Assembly (NCBI GenBank): GCA_947561585.1
Contig: CANNZV010001456.1
Coordinates: 186,001 to 250,000, forward strand
Length of the DNA stretch: 64,000 nucleotides
From: Caprella mutica
Lineage: Eukaryota; Arthropoda; Malacostraca; Amphipoda; Caprellidae
Direction: 5' to 3'
Shown here: piece after piece, positions 46,550 through 58,600 of the stretch
Layout: the number at the start of each line of letters is the position of its first letter
Position numbering within the stretch: position 1 is the stretch's first letter
The notes under the pieces: model-generated
What the model saw: the letters and a program-made list of their open reading frames with translations, nothing else
Database searches by the model: none
Told to the model about the DNA's origin: nothing
Program-made: the position numbers and the translations under genes

Positions 46550-47858
46550 CTTATCCAAGTTATATCAGCACATTCAAGACAGAGACTTCTATTTTCTCAT
46601 TGAACGTATCAGCTCACTTGCCTCTCTACCTGAAAAAAATTAAATAGTATAAACTGAGTGCTTATTACTTCATATTTGATTTATCAAAAAGAAATGAAAA
46701 AAATGTAAAAATCAATCATTAACTAGTTAGTTTTTATTCAGGTAGAGAGTTCCAAGTTTTCAATAGGAATCAAATATTTTTACATAATATTAATAATCAC
46801 ACATCATTACTTACTATTTACATTAAATGAATATATACATTTTTTGGTAAAGGATTTTGGTATTTTACCAGACAGCACGAACTAGTAAAATAAGTAGGTA
46901 AACTATTCTTCAATAAAATCTCTATTTTAGCTTCTGTTATCATTAAAATGCATGCACATATAGGAGGAAATTCAGGATTGTTTTAAATTGTTTATACAGA
47001 AGACAGAAAAGTTTAATATGTTCCATAATAACCAGTTACCAATATTTTGCAGATCTGATCCGATTTCAGATTTTAGAGAAAGTGCTTCTCTTACTCTTAG
47101 TGACTACTGACTAGAGTCTCTAGTTTTCTAGACAGTACTTTCTCCAAAACAAGGACTTCAGAATGCAGAATATGGGAGATATCAGATATTCTCTATACCT
47201 AAACAATATTAAATTAATTTCCATATTTACATTAATTTTACTATAGCCTGTGCCACCCAGAGTGGAATAATAACTCATTTCAGATTGACTAGTAACTCTG
47301 TTAGGAATTTAGAATGAACAAAAATTACTCATTTTAACCCTGAAAAATGCAGAAATCAGTAAATTATTTTATAAATTTCAACTCCGCAGTGAAAACTAAT
47401 GTAAATTAAGTCATTTTAGCTTCACAATTGGGCTTGTTGTGATGATGAACATCACTGATGGGAATGCATGAAGTTAGGAGTAACTCTGTTAGAATTTATG
47501 TTTTCCAGTCTGGTGTGCCACTATGGAAAAATAGTAAAATACTAAATAGAATAGGGCTATTATTATGAAAATAAATAAAAATTCATCTGTTAGCCCAATA
47601 AAATTCATCTGTTAGCCTTAGGACATTTCTAGAGTTGCTGTCGGCTGCCAAATTTGACAACAAGCCTAGCAGAATAGTAGGCAGTCGGACGGAGTAACCA
47701 GTAGTAGTATACAAATAACTTTATAAGTAATTAAGTACCTTAAGCTTATATTGACGTATAGTCGTAAACTTAAATAGGTAGCTACCTAATTAAAATCACG
47801 ACTCACAATGTTAATTTTATTACAGACATAAATTAGGTATACTAATCTTTATTCTTAC

Positions 47859-48075
47859 CTCACGATAGTTTAACTTTTATCCAAAATTGCGTCGTTACTT
47901 CGTAAATAGGTTGTACGTGGCAAAGATCAGAGGGAAAATTTGCACGACTTTCCTCCTTCAGTTTTAAAATTGCACTGAAAGATGTTATGGTTGTACAGGT
48001 GTACCAATAACATGTCACAGTGCCATTAACAGCAGTCAGCAGCCTATTCATAATTGATTTACGTAGTGCCATTAA
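47859..48075 (-). other. candidate CASP 5' untranslated exon
   Basis: On the minus strand a strong donor (GAG|GTAAGAAT) lies at 47858. The DNA to its left as far as the 46630 acceptor would form an intron of about 1.2 kb. The region has a 70-codon frame beginning MALRKSIMNRLLTA that stops 2 nt before the donor; I recognise no domain, so it may be an upstream ORF or chance. Confidence 0.4.
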
Positions 48076-49106
48076 ATAAATTTATTATTGGAGTTTATTG
48101 TTTATTTTCAGCGATAATTTATATGCTAATTAAATTTTCGATGAAAAACATATTATTTAATATGACATGTGCATATTAATTGGGATTTAAGTGTCATTCT
48201 GTCAAGTTGAATAATTTATGAATTTGGTAATATCAATTTATTTTCCTCTATAGATTAAATAATAATTTTTCTTAAGAAATAACATATTCATTTTATATTT
48301 TCAGCCCATATCTATATTATAATTACCTACCGCTAATTTTAATGGGGTTGGTAATTCTGAGTACTATCTTGTGTTTACATTATTTTTTGAGTCACTCCCA
48401 GTCACCCAAGATATTTTTCAACTCAAAATCTTAATGACTCTTAAGATATTTATCTAGCCTTTTATTATTACTTTCTATTATCTTTAGTATTTCATCGTGT
48501 TCGAGTATTTTATAACATCAAGAAATAATCATAAGTCCCTATCACCTACCATTTGCTCAATGCTTTCCTGAGTCTGTACTCAGTACGTCGGTATAATCTT
48601 GTATTTATTTCAAAAATTAATTTTACGTTAAATATTGTAGCTCTATCTACCTGAAATATCAGCAATCGTCTGTATAAAAATTATATAGAGTGTAGTGGCT
48701 GTGTCATTTCACCAGACTGCAGAATATGGAATATTTTTCCCAAGACTCTGCGTGAGTTTTTGATTGAATTTTAGAAATTGGAAATCTCTGCGGGACTACG
48801 GGAGATTTTGAATTAATTCCTATGTTTCCATTAATTTATCGTTTACAATCCTTAATTTTCATCCAAGTAAAATAGTATGTCTCATAATCTCTCCATTTTT
48901 CTCTCCAGCTCTCTCCTAAAATCACTAAATTTCTCTCAAAAATCACCAAATTTCTCCCCAAAATGATCAAATTATCACAAATTCTCTCCAAAATAACATT
49001 GTAGCATAGGAGAAAATTAGATATTTTTCGCCATGATGCCATTTACAATTGTAGGGCTCAAAATGACTGTCACAAACTTGCCATTAAAATGGCGAGTTTG
49101 GACATG
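48076..49106. other. intergenic DNA with composite repeat
   Basis: 48076-48714 is AT-rich without recognised features. 48715-49106 repeats blocks of 420-1277 (CAGACTGCAGAATATGG, CTCTCCAGCTCTCTCC, ATTAAAATGGCGAGTTTGG). The frame 48836-49042 is repeat-derived. Confidence 0.5.
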
Positions 49107-49114
49107 CTTTATTA

Positions 49115-49299
49115 CCTGTCTGCAGACTGCAGAAACTGGTAAATTGTTTGTAGAGATCTTTATTCTGTTTGTAGCAAAATTAATGTAAATATAGGGATTA
49201 ATTCAGAAGTGTTCGTAGCAAAATTAATGTAAATATAGGAATTAAAGCAAAATTGTTCGGAGAGAATATCCCAAATATCTCCCATATTCTGCAGACTGG
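49115..49299. mobile_element. hAT-like MITE, CCAGTCTGCAGAA family, perfect target duplication
   Basis: 185 bp. The exact 8-bp duplication CTTTATTA lies at 49107-49114 and 49300-49307. Ends are CCTGTCTGCAGACTGCAG and CATATTCTGCAGACTGG. It is inserted in the composite repeat, splitting its ATGCTTTATTACCTG block. Confidence 0.88.
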
Positions 49300-49506
49300 C
49301 TTTATTACCTGGCTAGCTAGTAGCACTCTGCCTCTGGAAGAGAAGACTAGAAGTTAAGTTGTCTTTTCTGATAATATTATGAATTAATTACTCTGTTGGA
49401 GTTTAGCAAACCTTGAAAATTGAAATACTGTAATTAATTAATGGGAACTGTATAATCCGCATATTTAAGTCTCAAAAATTAATCTGTTCGCCTAATGAAT
49501 TTTCCT

Positions 49507-49770
49507 TGTTCACAGAGTGGTCTGAGTGGACAGCTATGTCAGTTAAAGCCAATTAATTGGCTTAGATTTTTAATGTCATAACTCAGATATGTCATTATGT
49601 CTAATTGGCTTAAAATTCTGAATAAGTTCCTATGTTCCCATGTTAATTTTGGCTTGAAATCTTCAAATAAATCATTCAAATTGCCAATTGGCTTGGCTCA
49701 GAATTTTTGTGAAATTTTGGCTTAAAAATTGGCTAACAATTTTTCAGCCTTTGAAAGACTGAAACATGGG
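49507..49770. repeat. TTGGCTT-rich dispersed repeat, copy without insertion
   Basis: Contains GTCAGTTAAAGCCAATTAAT directly followed by TGGCTTAGA, and later GAATTTTTGTGAAATTTTGG. The same sequence flanks the TTAA insertion at 50817-51612, so this copy is the unoccupied-site reference. Confidence 0.8.
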
Positions 49771-50090
49771 TTATGCAGGTAAATTGCGGCCCCTTTAATT
49801 AAATTAATTTCTAATTGCGATCCTATTAAGAAATTTTCAGACATTCTGAAACAGTGAAACTATTTAGGTATCATGTAATACAGTCTGGGCACCCTGCCGC
49901 ACCCACACTGGAATCTTTGGCAAAAAATCCTATAACTTCCTACCGAACAACTGGATAGATCTAAATACGGTTAAATACTTAATATTATTTCATGCTGTCC
50001 GAAACCCTAATTATGCTTCTAACTATAGAATGCGTGCACTCTTATGTGATAACATTCATCTTAAAGACGGGCAATTTTCGCCTAACTTAA

Positions 50091-50318
50091 CCCTTTAGCG
50101 AGGCTAGCGAGCAACTTTTTTTGTTTTTCTGACTTTGAATAAAATATTTGATAACTTTTTTTTGAGTTTAGGCATCAGTGAGGATATAAAAATCATTTGA
50201 TGAGAATTTTTTATTTTTTTAAATTATTAAGAATAAATTGAAGAGGACATATGGCTAGTTGATCCCATGCGACTACTATATGAAAGGAGACACGAGTGTC
50301 CACCTGGTCGCTGAAGGG
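50091..50318. mobile_element. piggyBac-like MITE flanked by TTAA
   Basis: 228 bp. Ends CCCTTTAGCGAGG and GGTCGCTGAAGGG, TTAA at 50087-50090 and 50319-50322. Shares end type with 14843-15145. Confidence 0.85.
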
Positions 50319-50635
50319 TTAAAACTTCAGACATTCGCTTATAAAAAAAACTAAAATAGTTTAGTGAACATTTATTGTTGATAGCTCACCTTTATAACCC
50401 ATTTTATAAACAATATGTTTGACATGACCACAAGTAAACAACTTACAGATCAAGTTGCACATTGTTTGTTATTTTTTCTGTTGCAGTGTGCGCTCTACAG
50501 TTTAGTTTTAGACGTATAGTAGTGAAAATCAAGACGTTTAATGTATGTGACGTCATCACAACAACATTCTAATAAGCATGTGTTTTCTGATGTTGTGAGG
50601 CAAATGAGATTTCCCATAAATGATACAAATTTACC

Positions 50636-51830
50636 AGACTGCAGAATATGGAACATTTTTCCAAGACTCTCTGCATGAGTTTTTGATTGAATTTTAGAAA
50701 TTGTAGATCATGAATCAATTCCTATGTTACCATTAATTTAGCTCATTAGCTGCGGGAGATTTTGAATTAATTCCATGTTACAGAGTATGTCACTAATGTC
50801 AGTTAGAGCCAATTAAGGGGACCGTCCCTGAAGAGGTCTCCAAATTGTATCATTTATTTTTTATTTCATAAATAGGTATCTAACAACCTTATAAATGATT
50901 GTACAAAAAATCAGAACTCTAGAGTGTGCCTGTGTGACGCTATGCCTCTGGGGAGAGATGGGATGGGATGGGTATAGTGCTCTTTTAGTACGAATAACTC
51001 ATTTTCTATGGGTCTAATCGAAGAAATGCTAGGACCAAAAACGATAGGGAATTCAATTTCATATATGGGTGCAAAGCTTCAGAACCGTAGCTTCATTTTA
51101 TTTTTTTCAAAAAACATGGTCGGTCACCCGGATGCCATTTTGAGACTCTTCAAAATAGCTACAAATTTGGGTATTCAAACATGGACCTCTAATACAGTTT
51201 TGAAGCTACGGGTTTTTTTCTCATTCGATTATCCTGGTTATTCTCTACAAAACGTTTGAAAGCGATTTTTGAATTTCTAATTTTTTTTTTTCAAAATATA
51301 AATTTGAATTTTACTATATTTTAAAAAAAAAAATTGAAATTCAAAAATCGCTTTCAAACTTTTTGTAGAGAAAGGTGTGGGGAAGCGAATGAAAAAAAAT
51401 ACAAAGCTGTAGTTTCAACACTGTATTAGAGGTACATGTTTGAAAACCAGTTCGAAATTCGTTTGAAATTCGAATAACTTGTTTTCTATGCGTCGAATCG
51501 AAAAAATGCCAGGAACAAAAATGACAAAGAATTAAATTTTATATATATTTACTAAGTTTCATAGCTTTAGCTTTATTAATGAAAATTTTTACACAATTTA
51601 GGGATGGTCCCCTTAATTGGCTTGCATTTCAAAAGGTCAAAACTCAGATATGTCTAATTGGCTATAAATTATGAATTAATTCCTATGTTCCCATGTTAAT
51701 TTTCAAATTTTGGCTTGAAATCTTCAAAAATTGAGCCAAATTGGCTTGCCTCAGAATTTTTGTGAAATTTTGGCTTAAAAATTGGCTTACAATTTTCCAG
51801 CCTCTGAAACATGGAATTCATTCCTATGTT
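50636..51830. repeat. composite repeat split by a TTAA element
   Basis: 50636-50780 repeats the ACCAGACTGCAGAATATGGA block of 48714. 50780-50816 and 51613-51830 are the two halves of the TTGGCTT-rich repeat also present at 49507-49770. Confidence 0.7.
50817..51612. mobile_element. TTAA-flanked element, GGGGACCGTCCCT family
   Basis: 796 bp. Ends GGGGACCGTCCCTGAAG and TTTAGGGATGGTCCCC. TTAA at 50813-50816 and 51613-51616. Inside, two direct repeats of about 105 bp (about 50991-51100 and 51473-51580) flank an inverted pair (AAAGCGATTTTTGAATTTC with GAAATTCAAAAATCGCTTT). The frame at 51008-51259 has no known domain. Confidence 0.85.
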
Positions 51831-51839
51831 ACCTTTAAT

Positions 51840-52608
51840 TTAGTTGCGGGAGATTCTGAATCTGCTGCTGAGAGACGAGAGTCGGAGAGTAACTGTCTCT
51901 CAAAATAAAATATCTGCGGCAGAAGAGACACATTCTGCAGACTGGCAAATTCATTCAACAAATCTAAGAAATAATCTCATAAGTGCAATAACATTATTAA
52001 ACTTATTAATGTTATTTTATTGTAATAAAAAGATCTTGCTAGTTATTTCGTGTTTCCAATATTATTGAGTTTAGGATTCATTCTTTAATTTTAATATATT
52101 AATTAATTTAATTTTAATTTTTTTTAATATATGTGTTTGGTTATGCAGTAAATCACTCAATAATCCAGTGAATAAGAACAAACTTAGATTGCAAGTTATT
52201 CATCACTCCATGTAGCTAGTATAGAGATATCAATCAAATATTTTAATTTATTTGCCATCAATTACATTCTGGGACATAGTCTTTAGAGAAGTGGCCACAT
52301 TATGAAACTTAGCAAAGTTAAGAGATTTTATTTATTAAATGATATTAATAATTGTAAAAGGACTGAGATCAGTTTCAATTATTCCTATATTACCAGTAAT
52401 TTCTTGTGGCTAAATATAGGAGTTAATTGAGGATTGTTTCTGTTAGAATAGATTATAAAATATCTAAAACTTAACAGTTCTTTAATCTTTAAATATCATT
52501 ATTATTCATATAGTTAGACTCGTTTTTTGGTATTTTTATGTTTCAATTAGTATTCTATTAATTTAAATATTATCTGTAAAATATATGCTTTTAATTTTAA
52601 TATTTCAG
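51840..52608. other. region upstream of the first NCKAP1 coding exon
   Basis: 51840-51945 is a composite-repeat fragment ending CATTCTGCAGACTGG. The remainder is AT-rich. A 3' splice site (TATTTCAG) at 52601-52608 begins the exon carrying the NCKAP1 start, so a 5' untranslated exon probably lies further upstream. Confidence 0.5.
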
Positions 52609-52633
52609 AATGAGCTTTAGGTATAGCTTATAA

Positions 52634-52648
52634 ATGAATTCAAAATGA
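52634..52648 (+). other. four-codon upstream ORF overlapping the NCKAP1 start
   Basis: ATG AAT TCA AAA TGA; its stop overlaps the NCKAP1 initiator in the string AAAATGA. Another short upstream ATG (52610) precedes it in the same exon. Confidence 0.6.
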
Positions 52649-55600
52649 CTTTAGTTTTAACACAGCAGAAGATAGCTGAAAAGCTCATTATTCTGAATGA
52701 CCGATGTCTTGGTATCCTCACTAGAATTTATAACATAAAGAAGGTGAGTGGAAAAGATTTATTGAAAATTTAAAAGAATATTTATTAAAAAATAATTACA
52801 TTTTTTTTTTAAATGCTCATCCATCTTCTATTTTTCCACCATACAAATGTTTTAGCTTGCAATCCTAGCTACTATCTATACCTTATGAGTACCTATTTTG
52901 TGTTTAAGTTGTGAATAAATTATTGATAATTCTGGGATGAACATTTATCTCTATTTGTTTTTTAATTCTATTTTTACCATGGGAACATATTCTTCTTAGC
53001 AGTTTTAGAGATATCTAAAATCTATTAATGATCATTTTACTTCTTTCTTACTAGGGTAAATTATGAATTATCTGCAGGTATCATGGATACCAATTAAAAT
53101 AAAAATCAATTATATTATCGTTTTTTCATATATGACCGAAGATGTGAAACTGACCGATTATTCGTAATTTACCCTACATAGTTTTTTAAATAGGAGGTTG
53201 ATTTACATTTTCAATCTAAACTAACTAATTAATTTATGAAATTTCAGGCATGTGGAGATTCCAAATCCAAACCCTCCTTCCTCTCCGAGAAAAATCTTGA
53301 GCCATGCATCAAACAGATTGTACGGAAGTTCCCCAACATCGATGCGAAGACTGTGTCTGTGAGTATTCGATTTTTTATTTTCTTGGAAATAAAAATTCTC
53401 GTGAGTAGTAGGTAACTATTTTATTTTATTGGAAGTATTAAATTCTCACCTGAATTCAGTGTTTAATTTTTTTTTAATATTTTTTTAAAGATAATAGCTA
53501 ATTTTCCTATCAAAAACAAGAATTTAATTCAAACCTTTTAATTATTTTCTCTCTTTCATTCGATTTCATTAGGTTTTATTTATGTTTTTTCTGTTATAGC
53601 TAGTTTATCAACTCTTATCCGAATAAATAAATAAAGATATCATTATCAAGAGGTTATTTAAACTTTACATTGAAGGTTTTTCTGGTTTCAAGCTATCTAA
53701 ACGAGAAAAGAAAAATTTCTATTCATCAACATGACGAGGCTGGAAAATTTCAACAATGAATTTTAAAGCCAACTGTTGTATGTTGGATATCATCTTTCTG
53801 TCTTTGCATTAAATCATTTATCATTGACAGACCCATCACGCAGCCCTAAGTACCGTCAGACTGGACATAATGAAGTCCCTCTCCCTCTATTACTACACCT
53901 TTGTCGACTTACTCGACCTCAAGGACCACATCTACGAACTACTCACCATCATGGATGCCTTGAAGCTCCAGGACACCCTCGATATTGTGAGCTATTTACT
54001 TTATCACTTTATTCTATTTTTCACTAGGGTAAGTTCCGAATTATCAGTCATGTCCTCATTTTTGGACATGTAAGAAAAAGTGTACAATAGCTGATTATTA
54101 TTCAATTTTTTTTTTCTTGTCTCTAAAAATGTGGAACGGACCGATAATTCAGAACTTCCCTGGATTTGATTTACTTACGACAGATTTTGTGTCAATTTCT
54201 TCATATTCTGAAGATTTACTTTTATTCCACTTTTCTAATTGATATTTAAATCTTAATCATAAATTTTCTTTAGGAAGGGATTACATATAGCTTGCCACAA
54301 CATGACTGGTCAAAATTATATCTTGTAGCTAATGTTTAACTTTTGTTACAATCTGGGTAACAAAATTAAACAAATCTCCCACTGAAAGGTTGAATAGTAT
54401 ACACATTTTTCAGAGCAGACACACATGTGTAGCTACTAGATTCACACACAGATGTGCATGTGTGTATACTGTCCAATGCCACAGCTGTTACAAATATCTT
54501 TTGTTATTTCCTTGTTTGTAAAATAGAGCATTTAACTACCCTATGTTAAAGTTCGAATGTTAAATTATGTCACTAAACCTTGTTTGGTAACTTTCTGGAT
54601 AGCTGATGGTTGATTTAAAAAATCTTATTTAGATATAAGCTATATTGTGTAAATAACATACTTGTTAAACAATGTTTAACTTAATGAAACATGTTTGACT
54701 AGGTGACATATGTTTCACTAGGTGAAACATGATTTACTTGATAATCATAATATTTTGAATGATTATTTCAACTTTCATTAGCTACATATGACTTTTATTT
54801 TTTAACAAAGCCAACTCATTATATAACCATTTTTTTTTGCTTGTCAAATAGATAATTAGTGCTTATATGAATAGATAGAAATTAAATATAGAGTATGTAG
54901 TAATTCCTCTTAAGGCTTTGATAATAAATTCTCTCTTATTTCCAGGGAGTGACCTTTGAGCTGACCAAGAACTACCTTGACCTCATCTCCAACTATGTGT
55001 GTCTGATGGTGTTGTTGTCGAGAGTTGATGACAGGAAGCCTGTGTTGGGACTCTTCAACATTGCGCATGATTTGGTCAACAATCAGGGGTGAGTTACTAA
55101 AAAAAAGTTACCAAGTAGCTATATTCCTATTCAATCCAACCATTCATATATTTCTTATAATTGGGCAACCATTCATAAATATATTTGTAGCTATATTTGT
55201 AATACAAAAAAGCAAACATTTTTGATATTGTAATCATTCATAGCTATGTTGGGTTACAGCTAATCACTAGCTTTGTGACAATATGCTTTTAAAATCATAG
55301 ATCTTAAGAATATCACAGACGAAATGAAATGGTATCAAATACTATAACATCATTGAAAACCAATTATTTTTTAACAGGAAAAAATAATGTCAATAATAAT
55401 AATGGACAGCAATTAACACTTGACCGGTTCCCATCTAGTTTTAATTACTCGATTCATTGATTTCCTTATACTTGATTTAACTGAATGCTATTTGTTTCTT
55501 TCCAATTGACCCTAATTCCTCTCACTACCAGTGACCAGAGTTTTCCCCGTCTCGGCCAAATGATCATGGACTATGAGAACCCCCTGAAGAAGCTACACGA

Positions 55601-58600
55601 GGACTTTGTGCCCCACACCAAACTGGTGTCTGCGGCTGTGATGTCCCTTCACACTCTCTACCCACGGAGGAGCCTAACTGCCAAGCAGTGGAGGTAACTA
55701 CTCACTGATGGAGGGTGTATAGTGGAAATAGGGTGCTATGGAAATATGCTGGGATTGACTAAAATATTAACAAATTCAGAGGAAAGATAACAGAAAATAT
55801 TTATAGTGTTAGGGTAAAAACCGTAAAATTTAAACAAAACATAAAATGAAGATACTATTTTATTAGAGTCAGAGTAGCTAGCACATTTAGAAAGAAAAAC
55901 TCAGAAACTATTATAGGGTTAGAAAAAATTAAGGAAAATATTTTGATAATAGCTTAATTAGTTAGAAGTTTAAACAACAACTCCTGTTTTAAGACTTTAT
56001 TTTTTGCTGCAGGGCTGCCCAGATGTTGAGTCTGGTGAATAACCCAAACCAGCTACTGAACCCTGCACAGACTGACGTGATGCCATGCGAGTACCTTTCT
56101 CTGGACACTCTGGAGAAGTGGGTCATCATAGGCACTGTACTAGCGCCCCAGCAGCTTACCCAGCACCAAGCCAAGGAGAACTTCCTTCAGGTAACCCTTT
56201 AACCATCTCTGTCTTTATTTGCGTAAAATAAAAGTGGAAGACCCGGGTGTATACTCCCAGGGAAGCTGAGACTGTGGGTATATCTTAATTTTGAAGTTAA
56301 GACAAGACTTAAAATCTATATCTCTAAAAGTCATTTTTCTGAAGGAAATCATTTAAATTTCTCTAATCTGCCTTTGTAATATGAAGACATAGCTCTATGT
56401 TCTTCCATTTAAAGGAACATCCAGTAAATTGGTTTAGTACTGATGAAGATATAGGTGAAATGATCCCTAAGAACAACAGCTGGTATAGAGCTGGACTTCT
56501 TCTCTGCTAATTATTCCAGTCTTCGTAAACTTATTTAAGTGAAAAGTGTTGAGTTGCATGATAAGAATTGTTTTATTATGTCCCATGCAGGCCCTGAATG
56601 CAGGCTGGTGCATCACTCTGTTCAGAGACGAAGTTCTCTACCACCACGCAATGATCCAAAGTTTCTTTGAGAGCAAGAAAGAGCTGAGTAAGAGAGCTTC
56701 AGAGGTGAAGGAGGCCTTTGTTCACTCTGTACAGAATGCACCATTACTTCATAGGGAGAGGAGGAAGTTCCTACGATCCGCCCTCAAAGAGCTCTGTCTC
56801 ATTCTGACCGATCAACCTGGATTACTGGGTCCCAAAGCCCTCTTCGTTTTGATGGCCCTGACCTTTTCCAGAGATGAGGTCCTGTGGCTCCTAAGACATC
56901 ACGATAACATGCCCACACAGAGGGTGAAAGGCTGCTGTAAAGCTGAGGATCTGGTGGATAGGCACCTTCCAGAACTGCTATTCCATATGGAGGAACTGAG
57001 AGCTCTGGTGAAGAAGTACTCTCAGGTATTGCAGAGGTACTATGTCCAGTACCTCAGTGGCTATGACGCAATAGCTCTGAATCAACTACTGCAAAAGTTC
57101 CCCAATTTACCTGAAGAGGAGAGTGTCATCCTGTCAGGCATGTGCAATGACCTCAGTCAGATGAGTGTTAAACAAGTGGAGGAGAACTTCTCCTTTGACT
57201 TCAGAGGCCTGAGGCTAGACTGGATGCGACTGCAGGTCTACTGCAGTAGAGAAACTGCTTCTGAACATAAAACAGGCAGTATCAACCTGAATGAACACAG
57301 AGAGATGGCAACCCTTCTCAACCAAATGGTTTTCCACACCAAAATGGTGGACTTCCTCGACGAGATCCTCGTTGAGACATCAGATCTGAGCATTTTCTGC
57401 TTCTTCAGCAAACAGTTTGAGGATAATTTCCACATGTGTTTAGAGTTTCCTGCTCAGAACAGGTTCATCATTGCCTTCCCTCTCATCTGCTCCCACATGC
57501 AGACCTGCACCCACGAGGTGTGTCCTGAAGAGAGGTACCACATCAGGGAGAGGAGCTTGTCAGTGGTGAACCTCTTCTTGGAGGAGATGGCCAAAGAGGC
57601 CAAAAACATCATCACCATCATTTGTGACGAGCAGTGCACTTTATCTGACAAACTACTGCCGAAACACTGTGTGCGTCTGCTCTTCCTCAATAAGAAGAAG
57701 GAGAAGAAGAAAAAGAATGAGCCGGAGGAGTTGAAGCCGGGTAATGAGAGCTACAGGAGGTCTAGAGAGGACCTCACCACCATGGATAAGCTGCACATGG
57801 CCTTTACGGAGCTCTGCTTCGCCATCAACTACTGCAGTCAAGTGCAGGTGTGGGAGTACACGTTTGCACCTAGAGAGTACCTCTATCAGAACCTAGAGCA
57901 GAGGTACGTACGCATCCATTTCTACTAGATAACGATTTAATAGTTCAAATCACCATCATTTTGTTTTGAATTTTTAGTCTTCAAACGTCTCTTCATATTT
58001 TCCTGAGAATTATCTACTTCTGACTAGAATACTTTTTCAAATTTTCACAATATTGAATCCAATTTAATTAACACTCTAGTTTTTAGTGGTTAATTATTGC
58101 ACTTTTCTAACAATATACCCGATATCTCTTGTCAGGTTCGCCAAGGCTCTGGTTGGAATGGTGATGTACAACCCGGAAACCAATGAGATTGCAAAGCCAT
58201 CGGAACTACTGATGTGCGTGCGCACATACATGACTGTGCTGCAGAGTGTAGAGAACTACGTGCACATAGACATCACCAGAGTGTTTAACAATGTCCTCCT
58301 ACAACAGACGCAACTGCAGGATAGTCATGGAGAGAAAACTATCACCGCTCTTTATAACAACTGGTGAGGGACGCTCTTATAGCAAATTCTATTTTTATAG
58401 CTTACTTTTCTGGATCCATGAGCATTGTGATTTACAGTGGTTGGTAGATTTGTTCCTGGAGCCACTTTCTTTTCTGACTGCCACTTTTAGTCCCTTGTAT
58501 ATTAGATTCTTTTGACGTCGGCGATATGGCTCCCGAATCAGACGTTAATCTTATTCATTTTTAAAATTCTACTCTTGACTATGTTTGCCTCTCTTTAGGT

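Noticed and set aside
46550..46558. Longer N-terminus for CASP
   Set aside because: The extension begins at TTG and adds three codons; the ATG at 46549 gives the family N-terminus and an in-frame TGA lies close upstream.
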